DNA of 64,000 bases, taken from contig CAIUUO010000150.1 in assembly GCA_903902325.1 (NCBI GenBank), positions 1 through 64,000 of the forward strand. The letters are read 5' to 3'. Shown here one piece after another: positions 41,609 to 49,438 of this stretch. Within the stretch, counting starts at the first letter, position 1. The number at the start of each line of letters is the position of its first letter. This DNA is from an uncultured Bacteroidia bacterium. Its GTDB lineage: Bacteria > Bacteroidota > Bacteroidia > Bacteroidales > Prolixibacteraceae. Under the pieces are notes generated by a model. The model was not told the origin of the DNA. It saw only the letters and a program-made list of their open reading frames with translations, and made no database searches. The translations under genes were made by a program, and so were the position numbers.

Positions 41609-43744
41609 ATGACCAAATTATTGGAGAGGCTGATAGATTTACTGCAGAAACCATTCCACAGTTCGGTTTTGATCTTTGCAGTAATTCTGTTCATCATTCT
41701 GCTTGCTCCGATTTTACTGAGAAGTCTGAAGATTCCGGGGATCATTGGATTGATTCTTTCAGGGTTGATCATTGGACCTCATGGTTTGGGATGGATTGAA
41801 AAAAATGCGGCAGTTGATCTCTTTTCAACCATTGGATTGCTGTACATCATGTTTCTGGCGGGACTGGAACTTGACCTGAAGGAATTTAAAGCCAACAAAA
41901 ATAAGAGTCTCGTTTTTGGTTTGTTTACCTTCCTGATACCCATGGCTTTGGGATTTCCTGTTTGTCGCTATCTGCTCGGATTGGATTTTAATGCCAGCCT
42001 GCTGGTGGCGAGTATGTTTTCAACCCATACCTTGGTTACTTATCCGATTGTAAGCCGAATGGGTATCTCCCGGCATGAGGCAGTGGCTGTCACTGTAGGG
42101 GGGACGATGCTTACGGATACTGCCGTTTTGGTCCTCTTTGCTGTAATTGTAGGTTCCGTAAAGGGCGAAATTAATGTTCATTTCTGGTACACTTTTGGTG
42201 TATCAGTTGTGCTTTTCCTTTTGGTAGTCTTCTTGTTGATTCCCTTGCTCACTGCCTGGTTCCTCAAAAAACTGGAAGGTGAGAAAAGATCGCATTTTAT
42301 CTTTGTGCTTTCCATGGTTTTCTTTGCTGCATTTTTATCGGAGGTTGCCGGACTGGAACCCATTATTGGTGCCTTTGCAGCAGGAATTGCCCTGAACAAG
42401 TTCGTACCACGCACTTCCTCCCTGATGAATCGTCTGGAATTTGTGGGCAACGCGCTGTTTATTCCATTTTTCCTCATTAGTGTCGGGATGCTGATCAACC
42501 TAAAGGTGATAGGAAACGGAACTGCTGCCTGGATTATTGCAGGAACCCTTACAGTTGTTGCCATCATTGGCAAATACCTGGCGGCTGCCATGACCTCCTT
42601 TGTCTTTAAATTTCCACCAACCTGGCGCCGGTTGATTTTCGGAATGAGCAGTTCTCATGCTGCCGCAACGCTGGCTGTGATCCTGGTGGGCTTTAAAATG
42701 GGCATCGTGGATGAGAATGTATTGAACGGAACCATCGTATTGATCCTGGTAACCTGCCTGGTAGCCTCCTTCGTAACCGAGAATGCGGCAAAGAAGATAC
42801 TGATACAGGAGGAGACCTTCGTGGAAGAGCCATTTATGCCCATAACCGAGCAGAAAATACTGGTTCCGATTTCCAATCCCGGTACGATGGAGCGATTGAT
42901 TGACCTGGCAATAGCCATCAAACTGCCCAAAAACAAGTTCCCAATCGTGAGTCTTTCTGTTGTCGATGACGATCATACAGCCAAGGCCAAACTGATTGAA
43001 GCAAAAAGAATGCTTGAAAAAGCCATTATTCATGCTGCTGCTATTGATCAGAAGGTCGAAATCATTACCACCATCGACCAAAAAGTCACAGCCGGTATAA
43101 AAAGGGTGGCAAAAGAGATTTTTGCTTCTGAAATTATCCTCGGTTTCGCCATGAAAAACCAATTTTCCGAGATGCTTTTTGGTAATAATGTCAAATATCT
43201 GGTTGAAAATACGGATCTGGCGGTATGGGTTTCAAGCATTCATTCAAATTTGAACCGATTTAAGAAAGTTGTGGTCATTTGTCCAAAGTTTGCCGATCGT
43301 GAATTTGGGTTTCACAATTGGCTGATCAGGATCTTCCGTATGAGCAAGACCCTTGATCTCACATGTCACTTTCTTTCAACCCCGCAAACCTTTGAACATG
43401 TAGTCACTTTTCAACAGCAGCAACGTTCATCTGTCAGAATCAGTTTTGAGGAATTTCAGAATTGGGAAGACTTTACATCCCTTGGACAAATCCTGACGCC
43501 TGCCGACCTGATTATCATTCCGCTTCCAAGGAGCGGGGGAGTCTCCTATAAATTATCACAGGAAAGCATACCAAGACTGATGGCCAGGCATTTTGAAAAT
43601 TTTAGTTTCATCCTGGTATATACCTCTTCTGCAGACGATACCACAGAGTTAATGTTCTCGCATGATTTTGACAATACCATCATTGAAAAGGGAATGAAGC
43701 TGGTGAAAAACCCGGCCAGGTGGTTCGGAAAACTATTCAAATAG
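41609..43744 (+). CDS. CPA2 cation:proton antiporter with C-terminal USP-like region
   Basis: 711 residues from ATG 41609; in-frame codons upstream of that cross the octamer array and are rejected. The first part is a monovalent cation:proton antiporter-2 domain (LFIILLAPILLRSLKIPGI style helices; FSTIGLLYIMFLAGLELDLK; AFAAGIALNKFVP; GMSSSHAAATLAVILVGFKM), exchanging Na+ or K+ for H+. After about residue 400 the protein leaves the membrane and has two universal-stress-like segments (KILVPISNPGTMERLIDLAI, RFKKVVVICPKFADREFGFH). The last eight bases overlap the convergent acyl-ACP thioesterase gene. Confidence 0.9.
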   Translation: MTKLLERLIDLLQKPFHSSVLIFAVILFIILLAPILLRSLKIPGIIGLILSGLIIGPHGLGWIEKNAAVDLFSTIGLLYIMFLAGLELDLKEFKANKNKSLVFGLFTFLIPMALGFPVCRYLLGLDFNASLLVASMFSTHTLVTYPIVSRMGISRHEAVAVTVGGTMLTDTAVLVLFAVIVGSVKGEINVHFWYTFGVSVVLFLLVVFLLIPLLTAWFLKKLEGEKRSHFIFVLSMVFFAAFLSEVAGLEPIIGAFAAGIALNKFVPRTSSLMNRLEFVGNALFIPFFLISVGMLINLKVIGNGTAAWIIAGTLTVVAIIGKYLAAAMTSFVFKFPPTWRRLIFGMSSSHAAATLAVILVGFKMGIVDENVLNGTIVLILVTCLVASFVTENAAKKILIQEETFVEEPFMPITEQKILVPISNPGTMERLIDLAIAIKLPKNKFPIVSLSVVDDDHTAKAKLIEAKRMLEKAIIHAAAIDQKVEIITTIDQKVTAGIKRVAKEIFASEIILGFAMKNQFSEMLFGNNVKYLVENTDLAVWVSSIHSNLNRFKKVVVICPKFADREFGFHNWLIRIFRMSKTLDLTCHFLSTPQTFEHVVTFQQQQRSSVRISFEEFQNWEDFTSLGQILTPADLIIIPLPRSGGVSYKLSQESIPRLMARHFENFSFILVYTSSADDTTELMFSHDFDNTIIEKGMKLVKNPARWFGKLFK

Positions 43745-44477
43745 CATTCGTTTGCCATTCTACATCTGCACGAAATGCAGCTTTTCCGGTTTTTACGTTC
43801 ACAGCCTGAATGTGATACGAGGAACCTTCCTGTCCTGACCGCAGTTCAACCTCATCCCCCCAATGCATTTCACCTAAAAATTCGAGAGTGAAATTTTTTA
43901 GTTCATGGGACAGATAAAACTCGCTATCAAAACAGTCCATCACCCAGTCCAGATAGCGGGTATTGTTGACATGGTTATTGACATCGATCTCATTGTACAA
44001 AATTTTCTTGCTGAAAACGGGTGTTTCTGCAGAACCGTTTAACCTGTCGGGGAAAGTTTCAAGGGCAAACTTGCCTTCGTTAAAAGGCAATTCAATTTTC
44101 AGCCTGTCTGCTCGCTGCGGGCGCATGTTTTCTGCACTTAGGAGCAACCAGCCTGATACACCCCGAAAAATTATCTCATCCCTGCTGTCGAAAAAGATAA
44201 AGTCACGCCGGAAGAAGGGTCCGACCAGACTGCATGGCCAGGTTTCAATCCTTATCTCCTCGCCCCATTTTGGAATCCGGATCAGTTCAACCCGGATGCG
44301 CGACAAGGCCCAGAAAAGCTTCTCTTCAAAAAGCTTGGAATAGCCGGCTCCCAAATGTTGTGCATGGTTGCCCGCAGCCTCCTGAAAAAGTTGCATCAGG
44401 TTGGTGGGTTTTATTTTTTCCTGAAAATCTACCTGGTACGAGGTGATTTTATAGTTTTCTTTCCAGACGGGAATCAT
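43737..44477 (-). CDS. Acyl-ACP thioesterase
   Basis: 246 residues, standard length for bacterial acyl-ACP thioesterases (PF01643), which release free fatty acid from acyl carrier protein in the cytoplasm. Two hotdog halves: VDFQEKIKPTNLMQLFQEAA, then ALSRIRVELIRIPKWGEEIR and IETWPCSLVGPFFRRDFIFF, and in the second half NEIDVNNHVNNTRYLDWVMD with the Asn-His pair used in catalysis. It is convergent with, and overlaps by eight bases, the antiporter gene. The upstream region is the GCTAATGT octamer array and lies between it and obg. Confidence 0.9.
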   Translation of the reverse strand: MIPVWKENYKITSYQVDFQEKIKPTNLMQLFQEAAGNHAQHLGAGYSKLFEEKLFWALSRIRVELIRIPKWGEEIRIETWPCSLVGPFFRRDFIFFDSRDEIIFRGVSGWLLLSAENMRPQRADRLKIELPFNEGKFALETFPDRLNGSAETPVFSKKILYNEIDVNNHVNNTRYLDWVMDCFDSEFYLSHELKNFTLEFLGEMHWGDEVELRSGQEGSSYHIQAVNVKTGKAAFRADVEWQTNAI

Positions 44478-44481
44478 ATTT

Positions 44482-44575
44482 GTTAATATGCTAATGTGCT
44501 AATGTGCTAATGTGCTAATATGCTAATGTGCTAATGTGCTAATGTGCTAATGCATTAATATGCTAAAATGCTGGA
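44482..44575. repeat. GCTAATGT octamer array
   Basis: About eleven tandem units with an exact 8-base period, mostly GCTAATGT with GCTAATAT and ATTAATAT variants, directly upstream of the minus-strand thioesterase gene. Confidence 0.9.
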
Positions 44576-44583
44576 ATATTAAA

Positions 44584-44624
44584 TTTTTCATTTTTCATTT
44601 TTCATTTTTCATTTTCAACTTTCC
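44584..44624. repeat. TTTTTCA heptamer array
   Basis: Five tandem heptamers TTTTTCA, then TTTTCAACTTTCCAC as degenerate continuation, next to the GCTAATGT array and upstream of the obg promoter. Confidence 0.85.
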
Positions 44625-44684
44625 ACTTTCCTCCAAAGGTAGTTAAACGGTCGATCGAACCAAAAAAATGTGTAATTTCGATCG

Positions 44685-44716
44685 TTTCGGATAGTCGGGG
44701 ATAGTATGTACCTTTG
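44685..44716 (+). promoter_or_regulatory. Promoter of obg
   Basis: TACCTTTG (44709-44716) matches TAnnTTTG; TTTCG at 44685-44689 is a plausible -33 box with a spacer of 19 bases. The ATG is at 44738. Confidence 0.5.
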
Positions 44717-44737
44717 CGGCAACCGATAAAAGGATCA

Positions 44738-45727
44738 ATGGCAGAAACGAATTTTGTAGATTATGTGAAGATCATGTGCCGCTCCGGCCATGGTGGTGCG
44801 GGATCAAAACACTTCCGCAGGGAAAAATTTGCTGCCAAAGGTGGGCCGGATGGCGGTGACGGCGGAAGGGGAGGTCATATCATTCTCAAAGGCAACTCCC
44901 AGATGTGGACCCTTTTGCACCTAAAATACCGGAAACATATCTATGCTGAATTTGGGGAATGCGGAGGTGCTTCACGCAGTCATGGCAAGGATGGAGAAGA
45001 TATTATCCTCGATGTCCCATTGGGCACTGTAGCCAAAGATGCCGAAACAGGCGAGGTCCTTTTTGAAATAACAGAACACGATCAAACCCAAATATTGGTG
45101 AAAGGTGGGAGGGGAGGACTTGGAAATGTCAATTTCAAAAGTGCAACCCATCAGACGCCGCGCTATGCCCAGCCAGGCGAAGAGGAAGAAGAGGGCTGGA
45201 AAATTCTGGAACTTAAAATATTGGCAGATGTCGGATTGGTAGGATTCCCCAATGCCGGTAAATCCACCCTTCTCTCGGTTGTTTCCGCAGCTAAACCTGA
45301 GATTGCCGATTATCCGTTTACCACGCTGGTGCCAAACCTGGGTATAGTAGCCTATCGGGATAACCAGTCCTTTGTTATGGCAGATATTCCCGGTATCATC
45401 GAAGGAGCACATGAAGGTCGTGGATTGGGCCTGCGTTTTTTGCGTCACATCGAAAGAAATTCGATCCTTCTTTTCCTGATTCCTGCCGATAGCAAAAATC
45501 ACAGGAAAGAGTTGGATATTTTGCTCAATGAACTGGAGATGTTCAATCCTGAGTTGTTGGATAAACAAAGGTACGTAGTCATCTCCAAGTCTGACATGCT
45601 CGATGGTGAACTCATGAAAGAAATTAGCAAGGAATTTAAAAATATTCCTCATACCTTTATCTCATCGGTTTCAGGTTATGGAATAGTAACTTTGAAAGAC
45701 GAAATCTGGAAACTTTTAAATTCATAA
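44738..45727 (+). CDS. obg: Obg/CgtA GTPase
   Basis: 329 residues from ATG 44738, preceded by AAAAGGATCA as a weak ribosome-binding site; an in-frame upstream start at 44714 lies inside the promoter box and is rejected. The N-terminal glycine-rich Obg domain ([36 protein letters not shown]) is followed by the GTPase G domain: G1 GFPNAGKST, switch region [12 protein letters not shown]3 [16 protein letters not shown] and G4 SKSD. The usual C-terminal OCT domain is absent, as in other Bacteroidota. Obg is an essential factor in ribosome (50S) assembly and stringent response. Confidence 0.96.
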   Translation: MAETNFVDYVKIMCRSGHGGAGSKHFRREKFAAKGGPDGGDGGRGGHIILKGNSQMWTLLHLKYRKHIYAEFGECGGASRSHGKDGEDIILDVPLGTVAKDAETGEVLFEITEHDQTQILVKGGRGGLGNVNFKSATHQTPRYAQPGEEEEEGWKILELKILADVGLVGFPNAGKSTLLSVVSAAKPEIADYPFTTLVPNLGIVAYRDNQSFVMADIPGIIEGAHEGRGLGLRFLRHIERNSILLFLIPADSKNHRKELDILLNELEMFNPELLDKQRYVVISKSDMLDGELMKEISKEFKNIPHTFISSVSGYGIVTLKDEIWKLLNS

Positions 45728-45734
45728 TACAGAC

Positions 45735-46421
45735 ATGGGAGTGATACAGACAATATCCGATTGGGACAAATCTGCATTTCTTTACCTCAATGGTCATCAC
45801 AACGACTTGATGGATTATGTGATGACTTTGTTTACCCTTACACCCACCTGGTTGTTGTTTTATGGAGTGACCCTCTACATCATTATCCGGAAATACGGAA
45901 GAAAATCGGTACCTGTAATTATCGGACTTATCCTGATTCTCGTGCTTTCAGATCAGATTTCAAACATCTTTAAACATTCGGTAATGAGGCTTCGGCCCTC
46001 CAATGATCCTGTCATCGCACCGCTGACTCATATTTTCTTCAATAACGGAGGATCATACGGATTTGTTTCTGCTCATGCTGCAAATGCCTTTTCTTTTGCC
46101 ACCTTTTCAACTCTTCTTTTTCGGAGCAAACGGTATGCGGTTTTTATCTTCCTCTGGGCTGTGGTTATTGCCTATACCCGAATTTATCTCGGAGTTCACT
46201 ATCCCGGAGATATCCTGGGCGGAATGGTTGTCGGGACTCTGGTAGGGTGGGGAGTATTCAGGTTGTTGATATTAATTGAAAGTCGGGCCTTTCCTGTTCA
46301 TCCCTATCAACGTAATAAGCTCACACATAATGAGTTGGAAACCATCATCATTTCTGCCTTCATGGTCATGTTTTTTACTTTTTCAACGGTGATATTGCTG
46401 TTGCAGAATGATCTGCTATAG
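45735..46421 (+). CDS. PAP2-family membrane phosphatase
   Basis: 228 residues, five or six transmembrane helices. Phosphatase signature motifs of the PAP2 superfamily: KHSVMRLRPSN, SAHAANAFSFA (usual PSGH position), and TRIYLGVHYPGDILGG with the catalytic His. Members dephosphorylate undecaprenyl pyrophosphate, phosphatidic acid or lipid A; here the class cannot be fixed from sequence. It starts 7 bases after the obg stop and is likely co-transcribed. Confidence 0.88.
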   Translation: MGVIQTISDWDKSAFLYLNGHHNDLMDYVMTLFTLTPTWLLFYGVTLYIIIRKYGRKSVPVIIGLILILVLSDQISNIFKHSVMRLRPSNDPVIAPLTHIFFNNGGSYGFVSAHAANAFSFATFSTLLFRSKRYAVFIFLWAVVIAYTRIYLGVHYPGDILGGMVVGTLVGWGVFRLLILIESRAFPVHPYQRNKLTHNELETIIISAFMVMFFTFSTVILLLQNDLL

Positions 46422-46586
46422 AGTCCCGGATTCAGGCAACGAAGCTTTCGAATAGCGGGATACAGGTTGCAGGTTGCAAGTTACAGGATAGGTGAAAATC
46501 AAGATCGCAGCGTTCTTTACTTTAGCCTTTAGCCTTTTTACTTTTTCCTTGGCAGGAATATTCAATTAACCAAAAATTCATGCATT
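46422..46586. repeat. Short heptamer arrays before RidA
   Basis: GGTTGCA twice with related flanks near 46464-46485, and CTTTAGCC twice near 46520-46536, each with a 7-base period. The stretch is intergenic between the PAP2 phosphatase and RidA. Confidence 0.5.
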
Positions 46587-47063
46587 ATGGATTACGAAAA
46601 ACGTATTATGGAACTTAATCTGCAACTGCCACCGGTTTCTGCTCCGAAAGGTTTGTACCGTCCATTGGTTATTGCTGGCAACATGGCTTATCTTTCTGGC
46701 CACGTTTCAAGCCGTCAGGATGGTACGCTGATTCAGGGCAAAGTCGGCCTTGACTATGACATGGATGGTGGAAAACTTGCAGCCCGTGCCGTTGGACTTG
46801 CAATTCTTGCCACGTTGCGCAACGAGCTGGGTTCACTGAATAAAATCAAAAGGGTGGTCAAGCTGTTGGGCTTGGTGAATGCAACCCCCGATTTTGACAA
46901 GCATCCCTATGTGATCAATGGATGTAGCGAATTGATGGAAGAGGTATTCGGCGCCGAAAACGGAGTTGGGGCAAGAAGTGCCTTTGGCGTATCTGGATTA
47001 CCCGGAAATTGCGCTGTCGAGATCGAAGCTATTTTCGAATTGAACGACGAACAAATAGTTTGA
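46587..47063 (+). CDS. RidA/YjgF family enamine/imine deaminase-like protein
   Basis: 158 residues, the longer branch of the YjgF/RidA superfamily that opens with a PPVSAPKGLYRPLV segment. Family features: YLSGHVSSRQDG, VGLAILATLRNELGSLNKIK, VNATPDFDKHPYVINGCSEL and VGARSAFGVSGLPGNCAVEI with the Arg that binds the substrate carboxylate. RidA proteins hydrolyse reactive enamine/imine intermediates. It precedes the GntR gene (convergent), so it is not in the dehydrogenase operon. Confidence 0.9.
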   Translation: MDYEKRIMELNLQLPPVSAPKGLYRPLVIAGNMAYLSGHVSSRQDGTLIQGKVGLDYDMDGGKLAARAVGLAILATLRNELGSLNKIKRVVKLLGLVNATPDFDKHPYVINGCSELMEEVFGAENGVGARSAFGVSGLPGNCAVEIEAIFELNDEQIV

Positions 47064-47167
47064 AATGTTTGAAGGGTTTGTAAAGTTTAAAGGGTTTCCC
47101 TTCGACTTCGCTCAGTAACCAGTAACTTTTCAAACATTTTAAACTAAAAAAACATTTCAAACAAATT
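47064..47167. terminator. Inverted repeats between convergent ridA-like and gntR genes
   Basis: Left arm AATGTTTGAAGGGTTTG at about 47062-47078; right arm CTTTTCAAACATTTTAAAC at about 47126-47144, with further AACATTTCAAAC at about 47152. The stretch also includes CCCTTCGACTTCGCTCAG at 47099-47116. It probably serves as a bidirectional terminator. Confidence 0.45.
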
Positions 47168-47911
47168 TCAGAAGTTTCCGCTCAGCACAAACTCATCCGT
47201 ATTGCAGAAAACCTGACTGTAGATGTAAATTCCTTCGCGGTTGGTTTCAATTTTGCGGTTGAGCTGGACAACCGGGTGACCGGAAGGTACTCCAAAATAT
47301 TTTTGCAACCTTTCGTCTGCGGTAATGGCAAGAATGCGTTGTTCTCCCCCTTTTACCTCGAGCCGGTAATTCTTTCTTAAAACATCAAACAGCGATTTGT
47401 TTTCCAGGTTCCTTCCTGTGAAGCGCGGAAAATTGATGTTGGGAATCATAGTAATGTCAAAAAATACAGGCTTATTGTTCACAAGTCGCAATCTTTCTAT
47501 ATAAATACAACCCGATTCCTGCTCAACGCGCGTAAGTGAGAAGGAAAAAGCTTCATTCCAGGTCCTGATCTCAGGTTTTACAATGATACTGGTAAGCAGG
47601 TTTTCCTTACCAACGGCTGAAGTGGTTCCTTTCATGGCCAGGATACCAACCCCTTTCGGAGCTCCCTTTACGATACTGCCTTTGCCTTGGTGCCTGACGA
47701 TGAAACCTTCGTTCGAAAGCCTGTCCAACGCTTTCCGGATGGTTGGTCTTGTTACCTTGTGAATTGCACACAACTCGTTTTCGGAAGGAAGAAGATCCCC
47801 TTCATGGTATACCCCATCTGTGATGTGCTGGCGCAGCATCTCATACACCGCACTATGGCGTGGCATGGTTGTCTTGTATTCTACATAGGGTTCAGTCATA
47901 ACTGTACTCAT
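47168..47911 (-). CDS. GntR-family transcriptional regulator, HutC type
   Basis: 247 residues. N-terminal winged helix of the GntR family: VYEMLRQHITDGVYHEGDLL, PSENELCAIHKVTRPTIRKA and LDRLSNEGFIVRHQGKGSIV. The C-terminal UTRA-like ligand-binding domain has YIERLRLVNNKPVFFDITMI and FPRFTGRNLENKSLFDVLRK. It is divergent from the dehydrogenase operon, and the shared region contains three copies of an operator-like palindrome, so it is probably that operon's repressor and also represses itself. The ligand is likely an intermediate of the pathway. Confidence 0.92.
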   Translation of the reverse strand: MSTVMTEPYVEYKTTMPRHSAVYEMLRQHITDGVYHEGDLLPSENELCAIHKVTRPTIRKALDRLSNEGFIVRHQGKGSIVKGAPKGVGILAMKGTTSAVGKENLLTSIIVKPEIRTWNEAFSFSLTRVEQESGCIYIERLRLVNNKPVFFDITMIPNINFPRFTGRNLENKSLFDVLRKNYRLEVKGGEQRILAITADERLQKYFGVPSGHPVVQLNRKIETNREGIYIYSQVFCNTDEFVLSGNF

Positions 47912-47919
47912 CAGGTCTG

Positions 47920-47927
47920 CAAAGTTA
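47920..47927 (-). promoter_or_regulatory. Candidate gntR -7 box
   Basis: CAAAGTTA on the plus strand is TAACTTTG on the minus strand, a full TAnnTTTG match nine bases before the regulator ATG. The operator-like site at 47947-47962 covers its -33 position. Confidence 0.45.
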
Positions 47928-47946
47928 AAATAAATTTATTATTGTA

Positions 47947-47962
47947 ATTTGTAAATACATGA
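47947..47962. promoter_or_regulatory. Operator-like site 1 (over the gntR -33 region)
   Basis: ATTTGTAAATACATGA matches the reverse complement of site 3 (ACTTGTAAATACAAGT) at 13 of 16 positions. The centres of the two are exactly 100 bases apart. Confidence 0.6.
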
Positions 47963-48000
47963 TATTTTTGAATAATATTATTAAAACGCAATAAATCAAA

Positions 48001-48014
48001 TATATAAATACAAT
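48001..48014. promoter_or_regulatory. Possible operator-like site 2
   Basis: TATAAATACAAT (48003-48014) shares the TAAATACAA core of sites 1 and 3 but with degenerate arms. It lies between them, about 53 and 47 bases from their centres. Confidence 0.35.
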
Positions 48015-48046
48015 ATATTTGGATTTAATAAATATTTAACATGAAT

Positions 48047-48062
48047 ACTTGTATTTACAAGT
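48047..48062. promoter_or_regulatory. Operator-like palindrome, site 3 (over the operon -33 box)
   Basis: ACTTGTATTTACAAGT has perfect 7-base arms (ACTTGTA / TACAAGT) and a two-base centre. It overlaps the -33 box of the dehydrogenase operon, as expected for a repressor site. Confidence 0.7.
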
Positions 48063-48079
48063 TGGAATATTTAGCTTTG
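48049..48079 (+). promoter_or_regulatory. Promoter of the dehydrogenase operon
   Basis: TTG (48049-48051), 20-base spacer, TAGCTTTG (48072-48079); the ATG of E2 follows at 48096. The -33 box lies inside the operator-like palindrome. Confidence 0.65.
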
Positions 48080-48095
48080 TCAAAAAAATGTAGAT

Positions 48096-49421
48096 ATGGC
48101 AACCATTGTGATTATGCCCAAGCAGGGGCAATCTGTTGAAAGTTGTATTTTAACTGAGATTCCCAAGAAAGTAGGGGATAAAGTATTCAAGGGAGAGCTC
48201 CTGTTCGCCTATGAGACAGACAAAGCCTCATTTGAAGAGTATGCTTCTGTAGATGGAACAATACTTTCTTTCAATTATGAGTCAGGAGATGAAGTCCCTG
48301 TGCTGAAGGAAGTATGTATTATCGGCGAGGCAGGAGAAACCGTGAGTTCAGGTCAAACGGAGGTTTCGGCACCTGCCAAACTTGAAGCTGTTGCCGTTTC
48401 AGTTTCAGAAGAGAAGATGGTGGTAACGAAATTGGTCACTGAAAAGACGACTGCAGGAGAGACCTCATTTGCCTCTCCGCGCGCAAGGATGCTGGCAGAA
48501 GAGGAAAATGTTGATATTTCCGGAATCCGCGGAAGCGGTCCGAAAGGAAGGATTATTGAACAGGACGTCGTGGCTTATCTTGCCGTGAAACCAAAGATTA
48601 CACCCCTTGCCAAAAAGAAAGCGGTAGAGGAGCAGCTATGTACCGATTGTGCAGGCAGCGGACTTGGCGGTACCATCACTTCCAAAGATCTGAAACAACC
48701 TTCAGCAGGCAAAGTTTCTTCCGATGATTTCGAAATCAAAAAATTGTCCAATATCCGCAAGTTGATTGCCAGGGCGATGCTCAATTCTTTGCAGAATTCG
48801 GCCCAGCTGACCCATCATTTATCTGCAGATGCAAGACAAATTACTCACCTGCGTAAAATTTTCAAAAAAGCAGTTGATGATGGTTATCCTACCAACATTA
48901 CGCTCAACGACATGATCTGCTTCGCGGTAATCAAAGCGCTGAAAAAATATCCTCAGGTGAACACGCACTTTATGGATGAGTCCATGAAGTATTTCAGGAA
49001 AGTCCATTTGGGCATAGCCGTAGATACCGACCGCGGATTGATGGTCCCTGTTGTACGAAATGCGGATGATCTTTCGATTCAGGGATTATCCAATCAAATG
49101 AAGGAAATTGCCGCTGCCTGTAAAAATGGCAGTATAAATCCAGATTTACTCTCCGCTGAAGCTGCGACCTTTACGGTATCCAATCTCGGGAATTACGGGG
49201 TTGAAATGTTCACACCAGTGATTAACCTTCCCCAGACTGCCATCCTTGGCGTAAATACCATTATTCCACGACCCAAAGAGTTGGGAGACGGGGTTTACGG
49301 GTTCGTTCCGCATCTCGGATTGAGCCTGACTTACAACCATCAGGCGCTTGACGGTGGAGAAGCTACACGATTTTTGAAACAAATTGCGACGGAAATCGAA
49401 AACTTAACTATTGAACTTTAA
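48096..49421 (+). CDS. E2: dihydrolipoamide acyltransferase
   Basis: 441 residues. The lipoyl domain has the lipoyl-lysine motif ETDKASFEE (K43). A peripheral-subunit-binding domain follows (ASPRARMLAEEENVDISGIR, GSGPKGRIIEQDV, about 125-160) and a second, degenerate one (PLAKKKAVEEQLCTDCAGSG, TITSKDL, about 167-205) with an unusual C-x2-C pair. The catalytic core contains YNHQALDGGE with the active His (H415), and GVNTIIPRPK. E2 transfers the acyl group from E1 to CoA. It is the first gene of the operon, ahead of E3 and E1. Confidence 0.93.
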   Translation: MATIVIMPKQGQSVESCILTEIPKKVGDKVFKGELLFAYETDKASFEEYASVDGTILSFNYESGDEVPVLKEVCIIGEAGETVSSGQTEVSAPAKLEAVAVSVSEEKMVVTKLVTEKTTAGETSFASPRARMLAEEENVDISGIRGSGPKGRIIEQDVVAYLAVKPKITPLAKKKAVEEQLCTDCAGSGLGGTITSKDLKQPSAGKVSSDDFEIKKLSNIRKLIARAMLNSLQNSAQLTHHLSADARQITHLRKIFKKAVDDGYPTNITLNDMICFAVIKALKKYPQVNTHFMDESMKYFRKVHLGIAVDTDRGLMVPVVRNADDLSIQGLSNQMKEIAAACKNGSINPDLLSAEAATFTVSNLGNYGVEMFTPVINLPQTAILGVNTIIPRPKELGDGVYGFVPHLGLSLTYNHQALDGGEATRFLKQIATEIENLTIEL

Positions 49422-49438
49422 TTAGTAAGAAAAACACT

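Noticed and set aside
44482-44624. Regular spaced repeats that resemble a small CRISPR array
   Set aside because: Unit length is only 7-8 bases with no spacers, and no cas gene is present.
44972-45652. 226-codon minus-strand frame
   Set aside because: Antisense to obg, which is unmistakable.
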